Part shown: positions 1 through 9,475 of the stretch, one piece after another | Position numbering within the stretch: the first letter of the stretch is position 1 | How the letters are laid out: each line of letters begins with the position of its first letter | Assembly: GCF_000497045.1 (NCBI RefSeq) | Contig: NW_015961992.1 | Location: forward strand, 374,259 to 438,258 | From: Kalmanozyma brasiliensis GHG001 | Taxonomy: Eukaryota; Basidiomycota; Ustilaginomycetes; Ustilaginales | Direction of reading: 5' to 3' | Length of the DNA stretch: 64,000 nucleotides | Made by a program: the position numbers and the translations under genes | Notes under the pieces: model-generated | The model's input: the letters and a program-made list of their open reading frames with translations, nothing else | What the model was told of the DNA's origin: nothing | The model's database searches: none

Positions 1-448
1 AGTAGGGCGACTTCTTGGCGATGCGGCTGACGAGGTCTCTGTTGAGCCATTTGCGCGGATGTGCGGCATCGAGCGAGTCGTGAGAATGGCCGCCAGCTTG
101 GGACAGATCGAGTCGGACGTTGGCTTTGGTGTTGAGCTTGTTGACGTTTTGACCGCCAGGCCCGGAGGAGCGAGAAAAGTTGACCTGGAAATCACTGCGG
201 CGCAGCGTGAGGTCTTGGAAGTTGGCCACCCAGCGTCGACGCTCTTCCATCTCCTGCTGCACTGCATCGCTGTGTTCGTCTTGGTTGCGGGGACATGCCG
301 ATGTTGACCATTTGCGAGATGCCTGTTGGCGAGAAGGCAGCGCTGGTGGTGTTGTCGGATACCACTGCCGATATTGCGTCGACGAGATCGCTCCCCGGAG
401 AAGAGCATGCGTCCGCAAGACAGCGAACAGACCTCGTCGACCCAGCAT
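1..448 (-). CDS. Mitochondrial class I release-factor-like (ICT1/MRPL58-type) protein, 3' end missing
   Basis: Partial gene entering from the left edge: 149 codons are open from the ATG at 448 to position 2 with no stop. The hallmark is SSGPGGQNVNK (about residues 98-108), the GGQ motif of class I release factors and ICT1/Pth4-type peptidyl-tRNA hydrolases, followed by the expected LNTKANVRLDL. In this family the GGQ loop hydrolyses the peptidyl-tRNA ester on the ribosome. The N-terminus (MLGRRGLFAVLRTHALLRG, then an RKWSTSA segment) is Arg/Ser-rich and lacks acidic residues, as in mitochondrial presequences, so a mitoribosome-rescue role is inferred. No codon-recognition domain precedes the GGQ region, which favours ICT1 over mtRF1. 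The start is the only ATG in this frame upstream of the motif. Confidence 0.85.
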   Translation of the reverse strand, partial: MLGRRGLFAVLRTHALLRGAISSTQYRQWYPTTPPALPSRQQASRKWSTSACPRNQDEHSDAVQQEMEERRRWVANFQDLTLRRSDFQVNFSRSSGPGGQNVNKLNTKANVRLDLSQAGGHSHDSLDAAHPRKWLNRDLVSRIAKKSPY

Positions 449-1482
449 CGCGCCTCGTTGGGTCGATCTCCGTAGTCGGTTCGGAGATGCCGGGAGGTGG
501 AAGGGCAAGCAGGATGTCTGGCAGCTTTGAACATGATCCAAGACGATCTTCCAAAAGAAGTCATGTCGAAAATTGCCCGGGAAACGCGCCGGGAAAAAGA
601 AGGTCGCAAAACTCGAGATCGACGGCACGAAGGCGTACACGGTGGGTTGAGGTCTGCAGGCACCGGCGTGCGCTCTTCTGGCTCACAGAGGGATCGTCGT
701 TCGGCAACGGAACGAGGCTCGTGTTCCGAATAGCTATGCACTCGAGTTTCCATGCAGTCGCAAAGCCACGGAGTGGGTCTACTCGTCCGGCGTTAAGCGT
801 GCCTCGGCGTAGACGACAAGCGTAGTCTTCCATCGGCTTTGCATCTTTGTGTGACTACGGTACATAGAGCTCACGACGTCGATTTACAAGGTGTCGTATG
901 GGACAGGGAGTCAGCAACGCCCAAGCCGACGGTCGAGATGACCAAGCATCAATCGGAATAGCCGGAGCATGACTGTTTCCCTGCCTCACCCGCACGCTTC
1001 CTGCTTCCTACTTCTTGCTTCCGTTGGCCCTTGGACCCTGGCTTTGTGGGCTCATCGTCGGGTTTTAGCGTCGGCAGCCTGCCTCGCACCCGCGAATAAG
1101 TTAGGCATCTGACGGAAAAAGGGCCGCACATTTTTGGAAATTCTCATCGCAGCCAGTCAGCACGGCTTTCTTGCGACTTTTGCGTGCTGCAATGCGAACA
1201 ACGTCAGATGGGCTCTCCATCCCTTCTGTTCTCACCTCCATCAATCTTCTTGGTCCGGGCCATCGTGTCTGAGCCCGTCAACTTCGCAGATCAGCAGCAT
1301 CGTACACTGGAATCGTTCGAGCCTCGATCGCGCTGGACATCATCCTCAGATTCGGATTGCAACAGGTGCCTCGGTGCACGCCTAGAAACTTGCTTCCCTA
1401 CCTTCTTCATTTCGCCTAGCTGCTGCCTCAACGAGCTTCATCATCGTGATCTTGCTGCAATAGCGGGGGAATAATCGCCGAA
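449..1482. other. Intergenic region between divergent genes
   Basis: About 1 kb shared by the leftward release-factor gene and the rightward glutamate-cysteine ligase gene. Short open frames on both strands have no recognisable protein content. It presumably holds both promoters; I see no clear TATA box or repeat. Confidence 0.6.
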
Positions 1483-3567
1483 ATGGGTCTGCTCTCTCTA
1501 GGAACGCCGCTCGACTGGAAGGATGCTCAGCCCCTCGCATCCCACGTCCGAAAGCACGGCATCGAGCAGTTCCTCTCCTTGTGGAACCAGATCAAGGACC
1601 GACGCGGCGATATCCTCCTCTGGGGTGACGAGATCGAATACATTGTCGTCGCTTTCGATGAAGAGACACAAAATGCGAAGCTGTCTTTGAGGCAAGAAGA
1701 GATCCTCAAGGTGCTCTCGGCCAGCGATCAAGAGACGCGAGAGTCCGCCCCAGGTCTCGCAGGCCAAATCCCAACATTCCATCCCGAGTTCGGCCGCTTC
1801 ATGCTCGAGTCGACGCCAGGGTCACCATACGGTGCCAGTCCGAAAGAGCTCCGAGGTGTGGAGCGGAACATGCGTCTACGCAGGCAGATTGCTCGATCGC
1901 ATCTCAAGCCCAACGAGCTTCCCATCACGCTCACCTCGTATCCCCGTCTCGGTGTCACCGACGCTCCCTTCACAGAACCGCACTACGAGGCCAACGGTAA
2001 CGCTTTCCGCTCCATGTTCCTCCCAGACGAGCTGATCAACCCGCATGCGCGTTTTCCGACGTTGGCCGCCAACATCCGCAAACGACGAGGCGCCAAGGTG
2101 GCAATCAACATGCCCATCTTCAAGGACGTCAACACGCCATCACCGTTCATCGACCCGAGCATCCCATGGGACCGCGAGCTATTTCCAGAAGATGCCGAGG
2201 CAAAAGCAGGTGCCGCCAAGCCGGATCACATCTACATGGACGCGATGGGCTTCGGAATGGGCTGCTGCTGCCTTCAAGTCACCTTCCAGGCCTGCTCGGT
2301 GCAAGAGGCGCGTACGGTCTACGATCAGCTCGTCCCCATCAGCCCGCTGCTACTCGCCCTCACAGCCGCATCGCCCGCCTACCGCGGCTACCTCGCCGAC
2401 GTCGACTGTCGCTGGAACGTCATCTCTGCCGCCGTCGACGATCGCACTCCGCAAGAACGAGGCGAGCCCGCCCTTCCGCTCCCCGGTCACACCGCACGGG
2501 GCGGCCTCGACCGCGATGCATCCCCCATCCCAAAATCACGCTACGACTCGGTCGACTCGTACATCTCGCAAGACCCGCTCAACCGTCGTCACTACAACGA
2601 CAACCCCCTTCCCATCAATCCTGAGGTTAAGCAGCAGCTTCTCGACGCAGGAGTCGATGACTTGCTCTCGGACCACCTCGCCCACCTGTTCATCCGCGAT
2701 CCGATCGTCATCTTCTCGGAAATGGTTGACCAAGACAACGAGACGAGCACGGACCATTTCGAGAATCTTCAGTCGACCAACTGGCAGACGATGCGGTTCA
2801 AGCCGCCGCCTCCTGGCGGGCGCATCGGGTGGCGTGTCGAATTCCGTTCCATGGAGGTGCAGATCACCGACTTTGAAAACGCCGCTTTCAGCGTCTTCAT
2901 CGTTTTGCTGACGAGAGCGATCTTGAGCTTCGGCCTGAACTTCTACATGCCGCTGTCGAAGGTGGACGAGAACATGGCGACAGCGCACCGACGCGATGCG
3001 GTGAACGGGGAGAAGTTTTGGTTTAGGAAGGAAGTGTATCGGACGCGCAATCGACATGCATCGCGCCAGGCGAGTCGGCAGGTTTCGCGCGCCAGCTCGG
3101 TGGAGAACCTCACCAACGGTGCGAGCGAGAACGGGAACGGTCGGAGCAGTCCTCATAGCATTGCATCGTCCTCGTCGGAGGCAGAAGAGGAATATGCAGA
3201 GTTCACCATGGACGAGCTGATGAATGGAAAGGGGGACGACTTCCCAGGCCTGGTGGGGCTGGTGCACAACTACCTCGACAGCCTCAACATCGATGTCGAG
3301 ACGCGGTGCGAGATGGGGCTGTACCTCGATCTCGTCTCCCAACGAGCGAGCGGGAAGCTGATGACGACGGCAACGTGGATTCGAAACTACGTGCGAGGGC
3401 ATGCGGAGTACAAGGGCGACTCGGTGGTGAGTCAGAAGATCAACTACGACATGATCAAGGAGCTGGATCGGATCGAGAGGGGAGAGGTGGATGCACCGGG
3501 TTTCTTGCCCAAAGGGTATGCGATGAGGAGGAAGAGCCAAGAGACCAAGCCGGACTTGAAGGCGTGA
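1483..3567 (+). CDS. GSH1: Glutamate-cysteine ligase catalytic subunit (gamma-glutamylcysteine synthetase)
   Basis: Encodes 694 aa, close to the roughly 680 aa of the yeast enzyme. It catalyses ATP-dependent joining of glutamate and cysteine, the first and rate-limiting step of glutathione synthesis in the cytosol. The N-terminus (MGLLSLGTPLDW, then GDEIEYIVV) is typical of eukaryotic GCS. Further family signatures are MDAMGFGMGCCCLQ (about residue 252) and VEFRSMEVQITDFENAAF (about residue 453). A Ser/Arg-rich low-complexity insert at about 522-570 interrupts the otherwise conserved C-terminal half. There are no introns. The start is the first ATG of the frame and fits the family N-terminus. 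Pus7 follows on the same strand 245 bp downstream. Confidence 0.95.
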   Translation: MGLLSLGTPLDWKDAQPLASHVRKHGIEQFLSLWNQIKDRRGDILLWGDEIEYIVVAFDEETQNAKLSLRQEEILKVLSASDQETRESAPGLAGQIPTFHPEFGRFMLESTPGSPYGASPKELRGVERNMRLRRQIARSHLKPNELPITLTSYPRLGVTDAPFTEPHYEANGNAFRSMFLPDELINPHARFPTLAANIRKRRGAKVAINMPIFKDVNTPSPFIDPSIPWDRELFPEDAEAKAGAAKPDHIYMDAMGFGMGCCCLQVTFQACSVQEARTVYDQLVPISPLLLALTAASPAYRGYLADVDCRWNVISAAVDDRTPQERGEPALPLPGHTARGGLDRDASPIPKSRYDSVDSYISQDPLNRRHYNDNPLPINPEVKQQLLDAGVDDLLSDHLAHLFIRDPIVIFSEMVDQDNETSTDHFENLQSTNWQTMRFKPPPPGGRIGWRVEFRSMEVQITDFENAAFSVFIVLLTRAILSFGLNFYMPLSKVDENMATAHRRDAVNGEKFWFRKEVYRTRNRHASRQASRQVSRASSVENLTNGASENGNGRSSPHSIASSSSEAEEEYAEFTMDELMNGKGDDFPGLVGLVHNYLDSLNIDVETRCEMGLYLDLVSQRASGKLMTTATWIRNYVRGHAEYKGDSVVSQKINYDMIKELDRIERGEVDAPGFLPKGYAMRRKSQETKPDLKA

Positions 3568-3812
3568 TTCTGTAACATTATTCACACGGATTGATATGGC
3601 AGCCTATAGATCATCGGATGAGCCTCGTCTGAGGTATGAGAATGTGTATGAAAGCTGGAGTCGTGGGGAGAGCCTGTGAGGTTATGTCGGGAACGTCGGC
3701 CATGACGCCGTGAAAATCGCCGATTTGAGAAGATTTTCTTGAAACGCATGGCCAAAAAAAAGTGTCACTCCCACCCACCTCTCCAACAACTACCACCGAC
3801 CCTCACGGCACG

Positions 3813-6128
3813 ATGTCAAGCGTCGAAACGATGCAGGACGCACCCGACGCCGTCAGTTCGGCAGCTAAGCGGGTCAAGACATCCCACGATGTCTCGCCGG
3901 AACCGGAGACGCGCATGACCGAGGCTCGCGCGGGCATCACCGCCTACATCGCCCCCACCATCCCCGGGTTTCAGGGCATCATCAAGCAGCGTTTCACCGA
4001 CTTTATGGTCAACGAGATCGACCCGTCTGGTGTTGTGTGTCGACTGACCTCGCTCGAGCCGCCTCCCGGAAAACTGCTTTCTCAGCTTCATCCGTCGTCC
4101 GAACCTGCGAAGGCTCAGCCGGAGCCGGAGCCCGTTGCAAAGGCCGATGATGGGGCATGGCCGCTGGGTGCTGAGGAGAAGCTCTCCCACTTCTTTGCGG
4201 CGGAAGCGATCGATGCACTGAAGGACATGTGGTCGGCAGGCAGGATGCCAACGTCCATGGCCACGGGGGCCAACGCAACCATCGTCTCTGCAGCAAGCAT
4301 CGTGACCAACCCATTGGAAGACAAGGCGCAGCGGACGCAGGTGCACCAGCTCATCCGCGAGCTGTTCGGCGGCAAGCTCGCCACCGACTCCCTCCAAGTT
4401 CGGCCTCGGGGCGCAAAGGCAGCGGAGGAGGATGAGGATGCCCGCGCTAATGGCGCGAGCAGCAGTGGGTCGACGAGGATAGCGGTGAGGTGGGCGAATC
4501 GCTCCGACCGACGAGCGGGCGACGGGCTGAGCGAGGAAGCCAACAACGCACCGCCCTATATACATTTCTTGCTGCACAAGACGAATCGCGATCATCAGGA
4601 GGCGATGGGGATGCTGGCTGAGGCGTTGCGGTTGGGTGGAGGTGGTGGTGGGGGACGCGGGAGGGGGAGGGGGAGAGGTGGGTTTCAACGTGGAGGCAGG
4701 GCGCCGACCAAGGTGCTCGATGTGGCGGGGACCAAGGATAAGCGCGCGGTGACGGTGCAGAGGGTGTCGTTGCGACGCAATCGCAAGACGCTCGAGGACG
4801 TGTATCGGCTGGTCAACGGCATCACTGCCGATCATCCCTCGACTAGTAAGAAAGGTAAAGGTCGGACCGTTGTGGACGCAACAACTTCGCGAGGCGAACG
4901 AGGCATTCGCATCGGTCACCTCTCCTACGCCGATGCACCGCTCAAACTCGGCCAGCTCAAAGGCAATGAATTCACCATCACCTTGCGCAATGTTCGCCCC
5001 ACCGTCCCGACTCCTCCCTCCGACTTCCTCGCCACAATGAACGCCTCCATGGCGACGCTACGCGATCGCGGGTTCATCAACTACTTTGGCATGCAGCGTT
5101 TTGGTACAGGCTCCATCCCTACGCACCACATCGGCATCCACATCCTGCGCAACGACTTCAAGGGCGCCATCACGCTGCTGTTCGACCCGCGACCCCCCTC
5201 GACGCCGGACGCGGACGATGGCGACAGTTCGGAAATGCGCAAGGCGAAAGAGCTCTACTGGGCGGGCGCGTACGATGAGGCGTACCACGCTATGCCGCGT
5301 GGGTGCACCGCCGAGAAGAGTATCTTGGACAAGATGCGCGGAAGGTGGACCAAGGGCGATTGGACGGGGGCGTTCGGGAATGTGCCGAGGACGCTGAGGT
5401 TGATGTACGTGCATGCGTATCAGAGTTATGTTTGGAATAGGTTGGTGTCGGAGCGGGTGGAGAGGTTTGGGTGCGACAAGGCGGTGGTTGGGGACATTGT
5501 GTTTGCCGACGACACCGGAGACGATTGGGGGGCTGACGGGGAGGGTGTCGAGGAGAAAGACGACGACGATGTGGACGAGGACGATCTGCGAAATGGCGAG
5601 TCCGATCCCGTCCCCACCTGGCAACGACCAACCCGCGTCCTCACGCAGTCGGACATCGATTCCGGGCGCTACACCATCTACGACATCCTCATCCCTCTCC
5701 CTGGGTCCTCCATCACCCTCCCCTCTGGCTGGATGTCCGATCTGTACCACTCCATCCTCACCACCTCCTCCCTCACCCCTGACGACCTGACATCATCCAA
5801 GATCCCAGAGTACCAACTCAAAGGCTCGTACCGGCGCATCCTCGTCCGTCCCACCCACTTCAGTCACCGCGTAACCACCTACACCGACCCAGACATCCCC
5901 CTCACCTACACCGACGAGGAACGCTGTCTCGATCCCACCCTCACCACTCCCCCCAGCCAGGAGGACGGTGCATTTACAGCCCTAACGCTCAACTTCCAAC
6001 TCCCCTCGTCGAGCTACGCAACCATGCTCATGCGCGAAGCGCTCAAATCCGACACGTCCAGCTTCAAGCATCGCCAACTGACCCAACACAGCGAGGACCA
6101 GCAGTTCAAAGGCGCTTCCACCGCTTAG
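3813..6128 (+). CDS. PUS7: tRNA/snRNA/mRNA pseudouridine synthase Pus7 (TruD family)
   Basis: 771 aa from the ATG at 3813; the frame is open further upstream but without an ATG. TruD enzymes isomerise uridine to pseudouridine (position 13 or 35 of tRNAs, U2 snRNA and mRNAs in yeast). The catalytic motif GTKDKRAVT is present with Asp at about residue 309. FINYFGMQRFGT and LRLMYVHAYQSYVWN (about residue 528), typical of the TruD domain, also match. Two inserts stand out: a Gly/Arg-rich RGG-like stretch (about 275-297) just before the catalytic motif, and an acidic stretch (about 569-596). The early N-terminus includes KRVK, a possible nuclear signal. It converges on MAF1 with 120 bp between stop codons. 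Confidence 0.93.
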   Translation: MSSVETMQDAPDAVSSAAKRVKTSHDVSPEPETRMTEARAGITAYIAPTIPGFQGIIKQRFTDFMVNEIDPSGVVCRLTSLEPPPGKLLSQLHPSSEPAKAQPEPEPVAKADDGAWPLGAEEKLSHFFAAEAIDALKDMWSAGRMPTSMATGANATIVSAASIVTNPLEDKAQRTQVHQLIRELFGGKLATDSLQVRPRGAKAAEEDEDARANGASSSGSTRIAVRWANRSDRRAGDGLSEEANNAPPYIHFLLHKTNRDHQEAMGMLAEALRLGGGGGGGRGRGRGRGGFQRGGRAPTKVLDVAGTKDKRAVTVQRVSLRRNRKTLEDVYRLVNGITADHPSTSKKGKGRTVVDATTSRGERGIRIGHLSYADAPLKLGQLKGNEFTITLRNVRPTVPTPPSDFLATMNASMATLRDRGFINYFGMQRFGTGSIPTHHIGIHILRNDFKGAITLLFDPRPPSTPDADDGDSSEMRKAKELYWAGAYDEAYHAMPRGCTAEKSILDKMRGRWTKGDWTGAFGNVPRTLRLMYVHAYQSYVWNRLVSERVERFGCDKAVVGDIVFADDTGDDWGADGEGVEEKDDDDVDEDDLRNGESDPVPTWQRPTRVLTQSDIDSGRYTIYDILIPLPGSSITLPSGWMSDLYHSILTTSSLTPDDLTSSKIPEYQLKGSYRRILVRPTHFSHRVTTYTDPDIPLTYTDEERCLDPTLTTPPSQEDGAFTALTLNFQLPSSSYATMLMREALKSDTSSFKHRQLTQHSEDQQFKGASTA

Positions 6129-6248
6129 CCACACGGAGAACCGCAATTGCAACGACAACATACAAATACAACAAAACAATGTGACTGAGAGGCCCCTGGA
6201 GAGAAGAGACGGGAGCTGGCAGCGTAGACAGAGTGAGAGTGGGAGTGC

Positions 6249-7856
6249 TTAGGCAGACTGCTTCTTGACGCGCTTCTGGTCGAAAGTGCTGGACGAATCC
6301 GAGGAGCGCTTGCTGCGCATACGCGATGCCGACTTTGTCGAGCCGCCAGCAGTGGTGTTTGCAGCAGCTGGGGCACTGGCGCTGAGCAGAGCGGCATCGA
6401 GCGAGTGGATGGCTCGACGACCGTCGACGATGACAATGTTCTCCATCGGGTCGGTGGTGCGCACTGCGCGGGGCGAGGCGTGTGGGAACGGTGAGAGCTG
6501 CGACGGAGCGGGGCTGCCAGAGTCGGTGCGGATGTGACCTGGACGTCCGGCGCGCTTGAGAGAGCCGGTCGAGTCGGTGCGGGCGATGGCGCGCTTGGCG
6601 AGCGTGGGCGCGGCGGCTGAAGCAGCCGGCGTGACTTGCTTCTTTGACGAGCTGGGCTGTGTTCGCTGTGGCGATAATACTCGGCCAAAGTTGGACTGCG
6701 GAGCGCCGAGCGAAGCGCTGAGGACGGGCGGTGGTTGCGCGTAGGTCCAGGACGAGGTGGGCATGCCGAAGCGCGAGTTCTTTCGGCTCCACACAGAGAC
6801 GAAGAGGATGCGCTTCATCTTGCGGTTGTAGAAGAAGGCAAAGGTGGACCACAGCAGACCAGCGCCGGTGCCGTCCAGATCGTCCTCGCCGTCATCAAAG
6901 TCGGAGTCGTGATAGGAAGAGAATGATGTGAGGCTCGAGTTCTCCATCGAGTGCATCCTCTTGCCGTCAAAGCCTGCATGCGAGAGGACCATGTTTCCAT
7001 CCGGCCCGATGCTCGCAATGCTGTGCGAAGCTCCCTTGCGTCCACTGAGACCGTCGCCATAGACGTCTTCGTCAAACATAGGCGCATCCTCCATCGCTTC
7101 GTCGTCGTCATCGCGGCCGCTATGCATGCGTGCTCGCGGCGTGTCCTCACGACCCCGCATGCCAGTGGTGTCGTCGTCCCAGTACTCTTCGTCTTCATAC
7201 GTGTCGTCGTCTCCGAGTTCTCCTTCTTCCTCGGGCTCCGCGCTGGCATGCGGATCGGAATCCATGTCGGGATGGAAGGTGTAGACCTCGCAATCGGACA
7301 CGTTCATGATGTCGTCGAGGATGTGTGAAAGCGCAGGATGGGTGATGAGAGGCGGCAAGGATGCAGAGGCGCCAACTGAGCTGGGCGACTCGCCAGCAGT
7401 GCCGAGTGCAAAGCTAGGCTCCTCGAACGAACCTGGGAAGGAGCTGTAGGAGCGCGGCGCATTGGACGAAGTCTTGAGGCTGAGGAGCGTGGTGCTGAGC
7501 GAGTTGAGCACCATGGCCGGGCTCATCTCCTTGCGGAAGTCAGCAGGGTTGACCTCGCTAAAGTCGTGGTCAGGGAAAGCGACATTGAGCGTCGCGATAA
7601 GCAAGAAGAGCGTCTTGCGGGCCGAGGCTTGGTCGAGACGGCCAAAGGGAGACGCCAGCGCTTCCTCGAGGTAGTCAGGCGGCGACGTCGATGCGGAACG
7701 CAGGTAAGACGACTCGAGGTTCTTGAAGAGGCGCTTCTCCTTGGAGACAGTCTTGCAAGAGTAGGCCTCCATGCGAGTGAAGACCTTGCATTCGGCCGAC
7801 TCGAAGGTGAGCGCTCGGGAGAGCAGCTCGAGTTCGGGATATTCGAGATACTTCAT
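6249..7856 (-). CDS. MAF1: Maf1, repressor of RNA polymerase III
   Basis: 535 aa. The N-terminus (MKYLEYPELELLSRALTF, then AYSCKTVSKEKRLFKNLE) is the canonical Maf1 A box. FLLIATLNVAFPDHDFS (about 78-95) and WSTFAFFYNRKMKRILF (about 337-353) match the conserved later boxes. Maf1 binds Pol III and blocks tRNA and 5S transcription under stress; its activity and localisation are controlled by TORC1/PKA phosphorylation in yeasts. Here an acidic, Ser-rich linker (about 195-330) separates the conserved halves and a Ser/Pro/Arg-rich tail of about 170 aa follows, so the protein is longer than most homologues. Ser/Thr-Pro and RRAxS-type sites in the tail are possible kinase targets (inference). It is tail-to-tail with PUS7. 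Confidence 0.95.
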   Translation of the reverse strand: MKYLEYPELELLSRALTFESAECKVFTRMEAYSCKTVSKEKRLFKNLESSYLRSASTSPPDYLEEALASPFGRLDQASARKTLFLLIATLNVAFPDHDFSEVNPADFRKEMSPAMVLNSLSTTLLSLKTSSNAPRSYSSFPGSFEEPSFALGTAGESPSSVGASASLPPLITHPALSHILDDIMNVSDCEVYTFHPDMDSDPHASAEPEEEGELGDDDTYEDEEYWDDDTTGMRGREDTPRARMHSGRDDDDEAMEDAPMFDEDVYGDGLSGRKGASHSIASIGPDGNMVLSHAGFDGKRMHSMENSSLTSFSSYHDSDFDDGEDDLDGTGAGLLWSTFAFFYNRKMKRILFVSVWSRKNSRFGMPTSSWTYAQPPPVLSASLGAPQSNFGRVLSPQRTQPSSSKKQVTPAASAAAPTLAKRAIARTDSTGSLKRAGRPGHIRTDSGSPAPSQLSPFPHASPRAVRTTDPMENIVIVDGRRAIHSLDAALLSASAPAAANTTAGGSTKSASRMRSKRSSDSSSTFDQKRVKKQSA

Positions 7857-9475
7857 GGTGGTGGATGTGTGATGGATGATGGAATTGGAGCTTGCGGCCG
7901 TTCAGCGTAGAGCGCTGAGCAAGAAGAGGTTGGCTTTGCAGGGGACAAGGACCCTACGCGTGGATCGCGTAAAGTCAGCCCGGAAGTGGTAAGAAAGTGG
8001 AAAGAGGTTGGTATCGCCGAACACGCCTGGATTGGGTGCCCGAGATGGGGGATGAGATGGGACGGATCGCGTCAATCGCGAAGATCTCGTTGTCTGCCAG
8101 TCTTGAGTGATGGAGATGGTAGTGGTGATGTAGAAAGGCGATGAGGCTCAGCTCGAATGACGAGTTGCAATCGCGCCGCACAATCCGACGGCGGATCGGC
8201 GCTTTCGGGTTGAGGCAGCAGCTGCCGTGTGAATTAGGCCTGGCTGATTGCGGCGATTTAGTGAATGCGTTGCTGCTGTGCAGCTTAGACTCCGCATTTC
8301 GGCAGCACGTTTTCAGGGCCCATCCTGCTCCAGCGCAGGGCTGCCGCTCATTAAGCGGGGACCCTTGCGCTCGGCCAGCCAGGCTCAGTGCATTCATTCA
8401 CGCCTAGCAGCTTTGCTAAAGAACACACGTTCGGATCACCCGGCAAGGCATCGGAATCGAGCTCGAAGCCGCACAGAGAACCGAGGCTCGTCTCGCTTTC
8501 ATCACGTCTGGACCTTGGCCTCAGCGCATGTTAGCCAGCAGTCGGAACAGCTGTCAGAAGCAGCTGGATGAGCCGTTGCCCCGCTCATTGCTGTCACACT
8601 GTGAGCTGCGGGGACGATCCTGACAAAAGCATGGTCCCAGCAGGGACCGCGCTTGGCGCTGCAGGAATCGCGATTGTACCCACATCGCTGCAGTCCGCAG
8701 CTGTCACCGTCCAATCATCCAAGTGGGTAAAGGCTCAAAGCGGAGTCGATGCGAGGACCCTGTCGATCGCCCGATCTGATCGTTCAAAGTCTCGTACGTA
8801 ATTCTTTGAGCTCACCACGTTCGCCGAGAACGTCGTTCAACCTTGAACCTTTGGGGTATCGGACCATCAATTCACGCTCAGAAGTCATACACACTCACCA
8901 GTGGGTGCGACTGCTGCTGGTTCAAGGCTACAAATGGCAATACGTCGATGTGTTGGCTTGTTGACTGACAGCGTGAGACGAGCCTGCACCAGAAAGCCGC
9001 CTCCAAGCAGCGTGTTGTAAGCAGCTAACTAGGGTCGACAAAATGGGCAGCAGCGCAGCGTCTCATCAAAACAGACCTTCAGGGACGCGCTGGTGAGCGA
9101 AATATAGATTTGAGCTTAACCTGGCCTGCAAGCGCGTGCTCTCACACGTCTCACGCTTCTATCACCAGGCTGCAGCAAGTGTTGGTCCAGATTCACGACA
9201 TTATTTTTGTGCGTGACCGAGTCCAAGACCACCACCCTGGCTTGGATCCATCACGCCGAGCCCATCCGCCCGATTCGCGCTTTCCTCTCGTCACAACGCC
9301 GACCTTGCTTTCCTTCCTTCCCATCCTCCATCCAGCCAGCTTCGCACCTTTCTCCCGGTCCCTCACGGCGCCCTTCCGCTCCGGCTCTCGTCTCCCTCGC
9401 GGTCTCTTCTTCATCGACGCTCTCGTCGCGTCCTCGTCGTCTCCCACCAACTTGTAGCCTTCGTACTGCGTCATC
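7857..9475. other. Intergenic region (divergent promoters of MAF1 and the Bqt4-like gene)
   Basis: 1.6 kb without a frame that looks protein-coding. The last 250 bases before 9476 are rich in C and T, as in leaders of well-expressed fungal genes. I checked by eye for tRNA T-arms and found none that fold. Confidence 0.5.

Noticed and set aside
2536..3585. 349-codon minus-strand frame opposite GSH1
   Set aside because: Antisense shadow of a clearly identified enzyme.
3816..4919. 367-codon minus-strand frame opposite PUS7
   Set aside because: Antisense shadow; composition is Arg/Pro/His-rich without motifs.
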